Shown: one piece after another, positions 34,878 through 46,073 of the stretch | Layout of the letters: every line of letters starts with the position of its first letter | Numbering within the stretch: position 1 is the stretch's first letter | Translations under genes and position numbers: made by a program | The notes under the pieces: model-generated | Databases searched by the model: none | Told to the model about the DNA's origin: nothing | Seen by the model: only the letters and a program-made list of their open reading frames with translations | Source of the DNA: Blastomyces gilchristii SLH14081 | Lineage: Eukaryota; Ascomycota; Eurotiomycetes; Onygenales; Ajellomycetaceae | Reading direction: 5' to 3' | Length of the DNA stretch: 64,000 nucleotides | Assembly (NCBI RefSeq): GCF_000003855.2 | Contig: NW_003101678.1 | Location: 3,282,484 to 3,346,483, forward strand

Positions 34878-37817
34878 GTTGTAACTATCTAGAACTTTTA
34901 TCACTGTGTATTTCATATGATAATAATTCAATGTATAGAATGAGTGTGTAATCTGTATATTTTTAAGATTCAATTATATAAGATCTTCTATCTTATACTG
35001 CTCTGTGAAATCTTGTCAGATACTAGCTTAATCTTCTTAATCTTGTTTAGCACTTGCTATGAAGGCTTCTGCTCAGTCACAGATATCTCAGAGCTTTATT
35101 ACTATACTATCAGTGATCTGAATCAGACTGCAGAGATTCAGTGTGAACTGTGTAATCTCTAGAAGATTCAACATCTTTATGTGATAATTATATGTAAGAA
35201 AGAACAGGCTTATATCTGTTGAAACAGCATCTCAGTCATTGATAGCAATCTCTGTGTATAGAAGAAGATTATATCAATTATTCTGTAAATAATTACAGAA
35301 CTTACAAAGATAGTTCTTTACAGTCTGAATTATTTATTCTGATACATGATCAGTCTCAGAGTGATAGATAGTTAATAAACAGTATATAATCTTAAGAACT
35401 TAACAGATTCTTATTCAGAGAGCACTTATGAATTGACAGTCTTAATCTGATACTATAGATCTCAGCAAGTCATGCATCTGATAAAATGAGCTATGTAGAA
35501 AGACTTTAGTGACTTGTTCAGTATTTATCTTATTATAAGACTTCAATACTACACTCTTACTCAATCAGTCAATAATAATCAGAATATTCTTATAACTCTT
35601 ACTCTCAGATAGATTAATAGTGAAGTTAATTACTACATCTTATGAGATTCTATCAGAGATATTAAGTGATTTCAGTAGTTCTTTTCTATAATTCTTTTAT
35701 GAGATAATAGAAGAACAGTAGTTACAGTTTCAGATAAAGTATCTGATACTATTTAATATCTCAGATCAGTAGAACTCTCAGAAGATTATTGAATACAGTT
35801 ATTTACAATCTGAATAATCAGTTATATACAAATCATGCATCTCTTACATTATCTGAGTGTGTAGAGATTCAGACTGAGAGACTCAATATTGTTCACAGAA
35901 TCACAGAGTATTATTATCATCAATTAAACATTCTAAGATATCAGTCTTTATACATAATTCTGAAGAAAATTGAGACACTTCTTATTATACTGCTTCAGTG
36001 AGAGTCTGAAGAAGTTTATCAGCCTGAGCTGTTGTATATCACAGTTCATTTAGTGTAGAAGAAGCTGAGATATCAATATTAGTATCAATAACAGTTCAGA
36101 GAGAGAGTGTTCTAATCAGAGAAGTATGTATAGTGTTATGAGTTATTTCATTCTGATTAACTAATATCTTCAGATCTAAGAGCTGATGTTCTCAGTTCAT
36201 TCAACAGGTGTCTGTTATATCAGAAGACATATCTTACTCTTATTATAAGAGAGCATCTGTCATCAAGTTCTGACTGCTGAGGTGATAGTGTATAGTGAAA
36301 TGAAAACAGCTTAATAGCTCAGGTCATCACATCTGACATTCAGTAAGCTTATAAGTGATTATGAAATACTTAAGATTCTTATAATCTGTGATTATCTTAA
36401 ATTTGAAGACACTTTGAAGTTCAGAGTCTCATTCTTCTAGACAGTATATAATTGTAAGAAGTTTCTTATCATAGATCTCATAATTGCATTCAGCAGGACT
36501 TAGTTTCTTAGACATGAAGATATATAATTATAAAACATCTTCATCAACATATTGTAATATAGCTTCTTCTATGACATAGTCAGAGAAATCAGCTTTAATA
36601 ACTATCTTATAATCAGAATCAAATACTATCAGCAGAGAGGTATTAATGAACATCTTCTTTATTTATATGAATACAGATTCAGTATCTGCTGATCACTAAA
36701 ATACTGAGTTCTTCTTAATAAGTTCTGTAAGTGATCTTATGATATCTGAGAAGTTTTATATAAATCACTGATAGAAGTTAGCAAATCTGATAAAGTTTCA
36801 TACATCTTTCACAGTATATGAAGCTTCTCATTCAAGAATGATGAAGATCTTCTCAGAATTCATTTAAATTTACTTATCAGCTTCTATGATAAAATCTAGA
36901 TATTTTGTACTCTTAACTTTGAAATCATACTTATCAATATCTATTGATAGTTCTACTTCTCATAATTATTGTAGTACTCTCTGCACATACTCTTGATATT
37001 TCTTTTTGAATTCATCAGTGAAGATGAGAATGTCATCTAGATATATAAATACAAATTTATCAAGAAAATCTCAAAGTGCTTAGTTAATATACTTCTGAAA
37101 TGTACTGAGAGCATTGATCAGTTCAAAGAGTGTGACTACTCATTCAAAGAGACTATAACATATTTGAAATACTGTGAGTCATTTATCTTCTTCAGTGATA
37201 TGAATCTTATAAAACATGATAATGATATCTAGCTTTGTAAATTATTGAGCTTATCTGATACATGCTAGAGTTTCATTGATGAGAAGTAAGAGATAACAAT
37301 CTTTCTTTGTCAATCTGTTCAGATCTCAATAGTTCACACAGAATCAGAGGTCTTCACCTGGTTTCTTTGCAAATAGAATAGAAGCTGCAGTAGAAAAGTT
37401 ACTAACATGTATAAATTTCTTATTTAACAGATTATTAAGTGTCTTCTGAACAAGAAGTTCATCTTGAGACATATTATAAAGAGAGTCTCATGATGACTCA
37501 GAGTTCTTATCATTCTTCTTTTTCAACTTGATACTGTGATCTACTTCTGAGTCTCATAGGCAGAATATATTCATAATATTATGTTATCAGAAGATATCTA
37601 GATATTCATAATATTATTAAGAAAGTTTTGTATAAGAATCTGTTATTATAGTATGAAATAACTTCTCTAGAGCTTTCTTGATATCAGTCAGACTGATGAA
37701 ATAGATTGATACATGATTCTACTGTCAGTAACTTTGTTGATGATTTTATTAATAACTTCTTTTTCAGAGTATTTCATAAGTATTAGCAGAGATCTGTGTA
37801 AGATTTATAGTCTTGTA

Positions 37818-38323
37818 TAGACTGACCGTGTGACCGTGTCTGGGACCAGGACCAGATTTTTTGATAGTCTCATTACCAATTCGACTGATTCCATTACACG
37901 GTTTTAACATTAGATAGTAGTCTCATACTGTCTCAGTGGGACTTACTGTCTACTCTTGTCACATTTTCCAAATGAGACCATGATTTCCACTTCTCAATTT
38001 AAATTATTTTTATTGCTTTAAATGACTTTAAATCTCATTTGAGCGTTACCAAAAAGCGTTACTTTTTAAAAAATTAAAAATAGTCTAAAAAAAACCTTAA
38101 AATGTCTAAAAATAGTAACTTTATGCCAAGAATGGGACTAAATGGGACCAAATGAGACCACTTTCTCATTTTTTTCAAGTCATGGTTCCATTTTAAGATC
38201 TGATATATAGTCACTTTACATGTTTTTTTGATAGCCAGTCCCAGCGGGATTCACGCCAAGAAATGTATGGGACCAGACCAAATGGGACCAAACGTGAAAT
38301 TCATGGTCCCGGCGGTCAGTCTA
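37818..38323 (+). mobile_element. hAT-like MITE copy 6 (little mutated)
   Basis: 506 bp, perfect 11-bp inverted termini TAGACTGACCG/CGGTCAGTCTA. Duplication GTCTTGTA at 37810-37817 and 38324-38331. The unoccupied paralogous site in Gypsy D is near 21177-21184 (GTCTTATG). Confidence 0.96.
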
Positions 38324-40233
38324 GTCTTGTAAATATTATCTTTATAAATCCTATCATTATTAGAGAATATTAAGCTCCTGTTTCAGGCATTCAATAAGAT
38401 GCCTTGTTCAGATAGTCAGACAAGTTCTAATATAAGATTATAATCAAGATTATGAACTTTGTATGTGTAGGTATCTTCACATTGATATTCTCTGATATCT
38501 ATGATCAACTTCATTATATAACAGGTACAAATGTCTTTTAAGTCATCAAATCCTGCAAGAACTCAGGATTTTAACAAGAGAATACACTGAAGATTATAAC
38601 ATCTTACAACTGAAAATTTAATCATTGTATAATAACATAGACTGCTGTCTATTATGACTTTCATATTATACATGTTATTAATCACAGTAGATATAAGAAT
38701 TGCATTCATTACTATTTTCTCTTTAAATCATTGTTATTCAATCTCTTCAAGCTTCTGTTTGTGAATTTAAACAGAAGCTAATCTTTTCCCTGTTTCATCA
38801 GAGTGTTCTCATAGTTATCTTTCAAATCTTTCTTCAATGTAATGTGATTGACATAGACAGATACTGATTCATTCTTTGAGTGAGAAGACACTGATCTTTC
38901 TCTTAAGTAAGAAAATACTGATCTTTCTCTGAAGTGAGAAGATATATAGATTGATCAGCAGTTGAAAGTGATGTGTTCTGATCAGTTATAATTAATACAC
39001 ACTTCTCATTGACATTGATTGATGACTTCTTTGAAAGTGATCCCAGAATCTCAGAAGCCTGTTCAGATGATAGAGACTCTTACTTATACATAGACATTTA
39101 AGTCTACTTAGTTCATGACATCTGTATTATTATTGTTATTTCTTAGCACAGGTGTATAAGTGACTGAAGTGTAACATCTTCTGTCACTGTTCTATATACT
39201 CTTAAGCTTGATAAGACAGTTATTTAATGTCTGAAGTTATACACAGAAACCTTCATAAGTCTGATCTTCATCTACACTTACAAGAGTCTGTAAGAGTTTG
39301 AAAGTTAATATCTTCTTAAGCCTACTGATCCTCATTTAATCCTCTTAAGATTGACTATCTACTTCTAGAACCTTGATATTGAAGTCAGAGATAAATGTTA
39401 TAAGAGAAGGATTTCTCTGTCAGACACTGTGTAATCAATTTAATACTTTCTGTTATATGACAGTATTCTGAAACAGAACATCAAGATATTTGATGATATT
39501 ATCAGATATTCACAATGCTGATTTACATACATTTATTCATGAATGAAACTTCTGTTTCACATGATCTTTCAATCATTCATTGATATATCAATCTTGATTA
39601 ATTAGTGAACTGATAGCATCTTCATCTACACTTAGTTTCATGAGCATTTCCAGTCTTCATGATGAGTAAAGAGTGAGATTAGAAGTATTAAAATATATAG
39701 AAGTATCTAAGCATTTCTTCAGCACTTGCATTATGATTGTATTTGATTCTATCAGTGTTGAAATTGCAGAGATTTCTTCTTAAGTTAATTATTGAATTTC
39801 CTTGTATTGATGTTATTGATTCACATATATATCAGCTATTTATTCTTATTGTAATTTCAACATTGCTCAGAGTCACTGTGATATCATGTCTATACTCACA
39901 TTCAAGAGTTCTCTCATATTATCATTAGACATGTTGTTCATTGAATGTGTGATAACTGTGAAATCTGAAGAAGTGTAATTATATGAATATCTTGTATATC
40001 CAGAGTGTCAGAACTCTCAGGTCTTTTACTGACATTCTCTTTGTAAGATCTTATTACAGGGCCAGAGTAACTGGCAAGCAAGCTTCTATCTGAGAACTCA
40101 GTGTCTGCTTAACTGTTTAATCATTTTTCTATTTGTTATATATTGTTATGTGTTCAGATATCTTCTCAATAAATAATTATTTCTAATGAGAATAATCATT
40201 TCTAATAAGAAGACAATGAATGTTTTTCAAGTG

Positions 40234-40515
40234 TAAGAAGCCTACGCTGAATAGATTGATATAATATTTATAGGTCTTATATAACAAAGTGAAAAACATT
40301 AAAGAAGAAAAGGAAAGAGAAAGTGTGAGAATCAGTGATCAGAGTGAATATTTATACATGTACACAGTGATGTATGCAGTGAAGCTTCAGAGCGGAAGAA
40401 TAGAAATTCTGTAGGTTTTCAGCCGAGGATCAGCGACTGAGAATCAAAGCTTCAGTAGGTATCTGTGAAGTGTAATGAAATAGTCTATATGATTGATCGG
40501 GCGCAGCCCGCCACA
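40234..40515 (-). repeat. Gypsy F 5' LTR, less mutated
   Basis: Ends GGGCGCAGCCCGCCACA on the plus strand. About 7 CpG against 2 in the 3' LTR. Confidence 0.9.
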
Positions 40516-40520
40516 TCTGG

Positions 40521-40679
40521 GCTGGAATTTTCTGATTTTGCATATCTGAAATTGATAAATGTATAATAGTTGACTTTATAGATATAGGAAAAACTCTGAG
40601 AACTAAAAGTTCTCAGGTAGATGTTATAGTCTCTGACTGCATACATCTATAATTGAAGAATAATAATAATAATAATAAT
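40521..40679 (+). other. LINE B 3' end and (AAT)n tail
   Basis: Identical in order to 62341-62506: AGAACTAAAAGTTCTCAGGT inverted repeat, CTGCATACATCTATAA, then AAT repeats. It marks the 3' end of LINE B. Confidence 0.88.
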
Positions 40680-40765
40680 CTAGCAGCTGCTAATTAATTT
40701 ATATATAAGAAGTCAGCATACCCCTGTAATCTTACACTGACTCAAGCAACTTTTAAGTCATAAGA
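40680..40765 (+). repeat. Fragment of family-1 Gypsy LTR
   Basis: About 80 bases matching the 3' half of the LTR at 48540-48635 (TATAAGAAGTCAGC..., then GACTCAAGCAA). Truncated at its left by LINE B and joined to a LINE relic on its right. Confidence 0.7.
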
Positions 40766-40963
40766 AGATATTAGAAATTCTGCAATTTATAAGAGGTTTT
40801 TATATTCTGAGCTGAAATTTTCTAATTTTACATATCTAAAATTGATAAATGTATAATAATTAACTTTACAGATACTAAAAAAACTCTGAAAACTAAAAGT
40901 TTTCAGGTAAATATTATAGTTTCTGACTGTATACATTTATAGTGAAAGAATAATAATAATAAT
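40766..40963 (+). mobile_element. Old LINE 3'-end relic
   Basis: Last 190 or so bases of a LINE with an (AAT)n tail near 40950, more decayed than 40521-40679. It may be the 3' end of the older LINE whose ORF2 fragment is at 14801. Confidence 0.75.
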
Positions 40964-41098
40964 AAAAAGAAAAACATGTAATTTGAGTGATAATCTATAG
41001 AATAGTTGAAAGTTATATTAATAAAGTTATTTATAAAAAGCTTAATATAGTGATTGATTACATAATATAGAGATATTATTATAGATAATAATCATAGC
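40964..41098. other. Unassigned AT-rich spacer
   Basis: No recognisable element or frame; ends in the MITE duplication. Confidence 0.5.
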
Positions 41099-41603
41099 TA
41101 GACTGATTACATAACTGGGTCTAAGATTAGAATTAGAATATTTAATACTCTTATTATTAATTTAACTGATCTTATTACACAGTTTTAAGATTAAATAGTA
41201 GTTTCATACTATTTCAGTAAGACTTACTATCTACTCTTATCACAGTTCTCAAATGAGATTATAATTTCTACTTCTCAATTTAAATTATTTTTATTGCTTT
41301 AAATAACTTTAAATCTTAATTAAGTATTATCAAAAAGTGTTACTTTTTTAAAAATTAAAAATAGTCTGAAAAAAACTTTAAAATATCTAAAAATAGTAAC
41401 TTTGTATCAAGAATGAGACTAAATGTGATTAAATGAAATCACTTTCTTATTTTTTCCAAGTTATAATCTCATTTTGAGATCTGATATATAGTTACTTTGC
41501 ATGTTTTTTAATGATTAATCTCAGTGAGATTCATGCTAAGAAATGTATGAAACTAGATGAAATGAAATTAAATGTGAAATTCATGATTCTGATGACTAGT
41601 CTA
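41099..41603 (+). mobile_element. hAT-like MITE copy 7 (most decayed)
   Basis: 505 bp, starts TAGACTGATTAC, ends TGACTAGTCTA. Duplication ATCATAGC/ATCACAGC at 41091-41098 and 41604-41611 (one T/C difference). Forward orientation. Confidence 0.92.
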
Positions 41604-41611
41604 ATCACAGC

Positions 41612-42142
41612 AGTTAATACATCTGTTAAAAACCTAGTAAATAAGTTTATTAAATCACTTAAAATATTGAAATATATATATTAAAAGAAGAATATTATGA
41701 TAAAAAAATAAAGAAATAAAAACTAATAAATTTCATAACTGATTTTTTCATTACTGTATGTTTTTCAGTCATTTTTATATCTGTATTTAATTTGAAAGTG
41801 AATTTTATATATAGTATTATGTATAGTTACTCTGATGAATAAGAGTATTAAATTACATATTCTAACTTATTAATTCTTTCATTATATAACTTCTCACAAG
41901 CTAGTAATTTTTTAAATTAAGTAAACTTTACACCTTTTATATTAAAGCAATAGAAAAAAGAGACATTAATGATATATTATAATTTCATTTGAAAAATATA
42001 ACTGAGACTAGATACAATGTGAACTGAGATTAAGTAAGACTACTATCTTTGAAATGTATCTGAGATCAGCACTGACATTTTCACAGTTTCAAATCACACT
42101 TATTCTCAGTTCTGGTTTCAGACACGGTCACATAGTAAGTCT
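41612..42142 (-). mobile_element. AT-rich DNA with one end of a diverged hAT-like element
   Basis: The last 160 bases (41980-42142) resemble the reverse of the MITE left end: CATTTGAAAAAT, GACTACTATCT, TCTGGTTTCAGACACGGTCAC, then AGTCTA. The preceding 370 bases do not match the MITE interior. The other terminus was not found, so it is either an old longer relative (possibly split by MITE 7) or a truncated copy. Confidence 0.5.
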
Positions 42143-42270
42143 ACTTGTGTGTTCAACTTCTTGAAGAATAATGTTGTTATGTTATATATGTGTAATCTAT
42201 CTACGCGAGTTACACTAAATGAATAAATTGAGGTGGCACGTGACTAGAGTAGATGTAGTAATTATCAACA
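42143..42270 (-). repeat. Copia 1 3' LTR, partial
   Basis: Element strand starts TGTTGATAATTACTAC, matching the LTR at 63750 (TGTTGGTGATTACTAC). Truncated at the hAT-like end. Confidence 0.85.
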
Positions 42271-42419
42271 TTCTCTCTTGCTACACTGTAATCTATAAGC
42301 TGCTACCCGGGGCCTCTCTCATTCTTAAATCTTTCAAAAATGCAATAATAATTAATTACATCAATCAGATTCTGATTTTCTCATTAGAAAAGACATTCAT
42401 ACAGTAATAACTGTAAAAA

Positions 42420-44700
42420 TCAAGAAATATATGTAAAATTCATTGATCTGCTGCATCATTATTATCATTTAATCATTTCTTCTTAATTTTCTGAATGTTA
42501 ATTCTTTTGATAAAATCTTCAAATACAGGCTTTATCAGTGACTTGATAATTCTGTCAGCTATGTTCACTATAGAATTAACATGTTTTATCATGATTTTTC
42601 CTTTTTCAATCAAATTATGAATAATATGATATCTGATCTCAATGTGATATAATCTTTGTGTTAAGAATTCTCTCTTTACTAGATTGATTACTCTCTTATT
42701 ATCAACTCATAGATGCAAGTATATTTTTACTTTTTTATCATTCATCAACTCAGTGTTATATAATGTATCATTCAATCAGATTATCTCACAAGCTGTCTCA
42801 CTAACTGCAATATATTCAGCTTCTGTGATTAATTTGATGATAGATATCTGTCCCTGCAATCATCATAAGACTGATGACTCATTAATCAATATAACATAGT
42901 CAGTAGTTAATTTGTATTGAGAATCCGCCTCTGCTCAGTCTGAATCACAGTATATTACAGAACTTAGACTCTCATCACTAATCCTCTTTCTGTATAATAT
43001 GTCATGATTTTTCATCTTCTTGACATAGTATAGAACATGCTTCAACACTGCTCAACATGCTTTGTATGAATGCAAGTTAAAACATGAGAGATAGTTGACT
43101 GTGAACATCAGATGTGACTAACTGCTTGAGATCAAATATTGCAATGATCTCAATTCTTGATAATATCTTATAGCTGTAAAGTTATTATTCAATTCCTCTC
43201 TCTCATCAGATGAGAATTTCAGTTGTATATAAGCTATTATCAGAGTATCAGCTGAATTTATCTTATTCATATCAAAATCTTTAAGAATCTTCTCAATATA
43301 ACAGCTCTGTGTAATCACTAGATTACTATTTCTCTGGCATTTAATCTTCATTTCAAGATATAACTTAGTCTCTTTGACATTCTTTATCTCAAATCTCTTT
43401 GCAATCTCTCTTAATACTCAGTCTAATTACTGTTCTTGAGATTCTGTCATCTGACAATTATTGACATGCAATGTCAGATAGATTTTATATACAGAGTGAT
43501 ATAGAAATCTACTATCATAAGATAATATCTTGAATCTCAATGTAGTCAGATACTCTGTTATGAGAAAATATCATATTCTTACAGCTTGCTTCATTTTATA
43601 TAGACTCTGACAGAGTAGTCTTATCAAGCTCTTTCTATTATATTTAATATCTGTGAGCAGTTGTATATAGATCATCTCATTCTGAGATAATATACTATTT
43701 AAAAACATGAATATATAGTCAATTGATTTAATCTTTCATTCTTTTACAGTTGATATAGTGAATAGATTATATAATGTAGACTCTGATATCACTGCAGTAT
43801 ACAATCTCATATAATGAATATTCTGCTATTATAAGAACTCTCTAATCACTCAGTAAGCTTTAAAACAGATAATTTCTTTCTTATTATTGAATATCTGATT
43901 ATATACTCATTTATCTATAAGAATATTCATTTTCAGAGCCTTCTCAATGATAATATATATCTTCTTCTATTCAAATATCTTAATCTTCTTTTTCATTATC
44001 TTATATCAATAGTCTCAGTCTGAGCTTCTCTTAGCTTCTGTCAGTGTAGTTAATCAGTCTGTCAGAATACTTAGAACAGAATCATTCTTATTAACAGAGT
44101 CTTCAGACTCTTCATCTATGATAAGCTGTATTTCATTATCTAGAAGATAGATTGAATTAATTACACTCTCTAAGTTCTTATTAATAATTATATTCAAAAT
44201 ATCTGACTTTTTCTTTATAAATCTTCTTAGAAGACAGTATTGTCATTTCTCTCTAACATTCAGAATATTCAATTTATTAAACAATTCATTGAATTCTCTC
44301 ACTGTATTTACAGGTGTATTTACACTCATGTCAAGAGCTTTATCAAATATACTATCTTATATAATCTCAAGATGATGTGCAACAGAATTTCACACATGAT
44401 ATTAATATAATTCTTGATATTCAATCAGCTGTTATTTCTTGTCATCAGTTCTATCTGTAAGCTTATTTACTACTTTCAAATTCTTCTTATAGATCTTGCA
44501 CTCTTATCTCTGTATTTAATGAATGAAGATTACATCTCAGTTCATACTTTAAAAGATATAAATAATGTTTCTTTCTTACATTTAAATATCTTTATTAATG
44601 TTGAGAATGTGTTGATTATTATAATCACAGCTTATATTACTTCATCTCAAAGTTCTCTTTCTAATTCACTATTAAATAGTAGGCTTTATATCTTTTCTAC
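42420..44700 (-). pseudogene. Copia 1 pol fragment (integrase C-terminus, RT, RNase H)
   Basis: Minus strand. The open stretch 43351-43118 (MKIKCQRNSNLVITQSCYIEK at its start) is the Copia RT after the active site, up to LQYLISSS. The active-site strand near 43475-43455 reads LHVNN, so the catalytic Asp-Asp is Asn-Asn. RNase H lies between about 43110 and 42420. 43600-44200 is the RT N-terminal part; 44200-44700 the integrase C-terminal region. RIP stops throughout. The plus-strand 142-codon frame at 44414 crosses the Copia/Gypsy junction and is a shadow. Confidence 0.8.
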
Positions 44701-44867
44701 TGTGATTCAAATGTTGCTTGAGCCAGCGTACAATTACAGACGTACGCCGGCTTCTTATATACTGTATACTAAATTAATTGGTGGCCGCTATAGCTTCTTT
44801 ACATTCATAAGCAAGTTCAGAAGCAGCTGTGTTATTATCTGACAGTTGTATGTTCTTCTGAATCACA
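44701..44867 (-). repeat. Gypsy B 3' LTR (167 bp)
   Basis: Abuts Copia sequence (CTTTTCTAC) at 44700, so the element entered Copia 1. Several CpG remain near 44727-44790. Confidence 0.88.
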
Positions 44868-46073
44868 TTCTCTCTCATCAGATTCAGTCACACTCACATG
44901 ATCATGATATATATTCTAGCTTCATGTGAATTAGCATGTTACTAGTGTTCACAATTATGTGATCTATTTCTGATTCAGCTAGTATTCTATGTATACTCTT
45001 ATAAAGAAACTTTCACTATATTATATTACTCATTCACTAACTTTTCTCATTCTTCAACTATCTTCTTCATCATCATTATTATTAAATGTCATTATCTTAT
45101 TCAAGATTTCTGTCTCTTCTTCTGTTTAATACCTTCTATCTATTGTTCATCTATCACATCATACATGTTCCTGGCAATGGCCTCTCATTTTCACAATAAG
45201 CATTCTCATAGTGCTTATACCAGGCAGTTTATTAGCAGTAAGTGTAACATGTTGTGAAACATGGCCAGGACTTATTTATCTTCTAATGATTGTCAGAATG
45301 TACTATTATAAATGACACATCTTCTTCATCTTCTTATACACTCTTAATCCTCTTTTCTTCAGTGAGTATCTGATCATGTTTTGCATAACTGCTGATGCTG
45401 ATATATTTGTTTTAATTTGTGTAGAATCTTCATGTGTTGACAGATCTGTGTCTGTTAATAATTATAATCTCAATGTTGAATTGTTGATTGAGAACTTGAA
45501 GAACATAATAATGAAGAAATTATCTGTATTATATGTGACTGAGGCTTCTGTGTCTCTCTCTGCCTCTTCTGTCACTTCTTTCTCTACTGCTTTCTTCTCT
45601 GTTTCTTTCTCTGCTGCTCTCTCTCAATCTTCTACACTTGTCTCTGTGTCTGATTCTCCTGATTTCACTATCTCTGTTTCTGCAACCTCTACTCCTGCTA
45701 CTTCTGCTCTCACTGCTGCCTTTATTACTAGCTCTTCTCATTTCAAGAAGATGTTGCATAGGCTCAGTGAATTATGTTTCTCAGTGTGTACACTCCCGCC
45801 CTTCTTACTGACCTCTAGAACAATTTATTATATGAAGATAATGTATAACATGACTATCTGTTGAATTGCTCAGTTCAGAAGTAACTTATTAGCTTTTATA
45901 TGTGTATGGCTGATCTCTTTCAATCTTGATTCCATGTCCGCGACTGCTGTGTCCGCAACTGATGTGTCTGCAATCACTGTTTCCTCTCTCACCTTTTTCA
46001 AAGCATTCTTCAGAATGCGTGGATGCAATTCATACCACAGGTAGAATGATGAATGCTTGAAGACTGCATACTG
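44701..46073 (-). mobile_element. Ty3/Gypsy element B (family 1), 3' part
   Basis: The 3' LTR (44701-44867, 167 bp, plus-strand TGTGATTC...AATCACA) and 1.2 kb of upstream sequence match Gypsy A from 5626. At about 45862 it skips the part equivalent to 6630-9165 in A, joining the third region directly to the integrase end (CTCAGTTCAGAAGTAAC). It is broken off at 46073 by a LINE tail. It has no 5' LTR here. Confidence 0.82.

Larger units (their letters stand above)
34200..40000 (-). pseudogene. Gypsy F gag-pol
   Basis: Collinear with D on the minus strand, interrupted by two MITEs. The integrase C-terminal region is split by MITE 5 near 34373. The RT active site near 37050-37030 keeps YLDDILIF. 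Protease and gag are at 38400-39950. Many RIP stops; none of the plus-strand frames here (34944, 35789, 39737) is credible. The protein roles are as in D. Confidence 0.8.
33778..40515 (-). mobile_element. Ty3/Gypsy element F (family 2) with two nested MITEs
   Basis: Minus strand. LTRs 33778-34061 (3') and 40234-40515 (5'), duplication TCTGA/TCTGG. Without the two MITEs the internal part is about 5.1 kb, collinear with element D. It lies in the LINE B 3' UTR. MITEs are at 34373-34877 (integrase C-terminal region) and 37818-38323 (between RT and protease). Confidence 0.92.
15075..40679 (+). mobile_element. Full-length LINE B, split by four insertions
   Basis: 5' end CAACCGCTTCACC at 15075; 3' (AAT)n tail at about 40660-40679. 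The element segments are 15075-17646, 23292-25780, 26688-27308, 32003-33777 and 40521-40679, about 7.65 kb in total and collinear with the copy at 54851-62506. The insertions are Gypsy D, SINE 1 (with a MITE), Gypsy E and Gypsy F (with two MITEs). Frames across D, SINE 1 and E agree with precise insertion: subtracting each insertion plus its target duplication restores the LINE frame, apart from a 1-base insertion near 25525. No clear target duplication is seen for LINE B itself. Confidence 0.9.
42143..44700 (-). mobile_element. Ty1/Copia element 1, 3' part
   Basis: Minus strand. A partial 3' LTR (42143-42270) is preceded in the element by the polypurine tract AAGAGAGAA. Upstream lies pol from RNase H back to the integrase C-terminal region, matching 53650-63750 of Copia 2 without the LINE. 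It is cut at 44700 by the family-1 Gypsy LTR. Confidence 0.85.

Noticed and set aside
4110..41603. CRISPR or satellite array from the recurring 505-bp repeat
   Set aside because: Copies are dispersed in both orientations with individual target duplications, so they are transposons.
41612..42142. Eighth canonical MITE
   Set aside because: Only the last 160 bases match; interior and opposite terminus do not.
45376..45864. 162-residue plus-strand Ser-rich protein resembling a secreted fungal mucin
   Set aside because: It lies antisense within Gypsy B, the Ser/Thr runs come from a pyrimidine-rich strand, and the homologous region of Gypsy A does not keep the frame.
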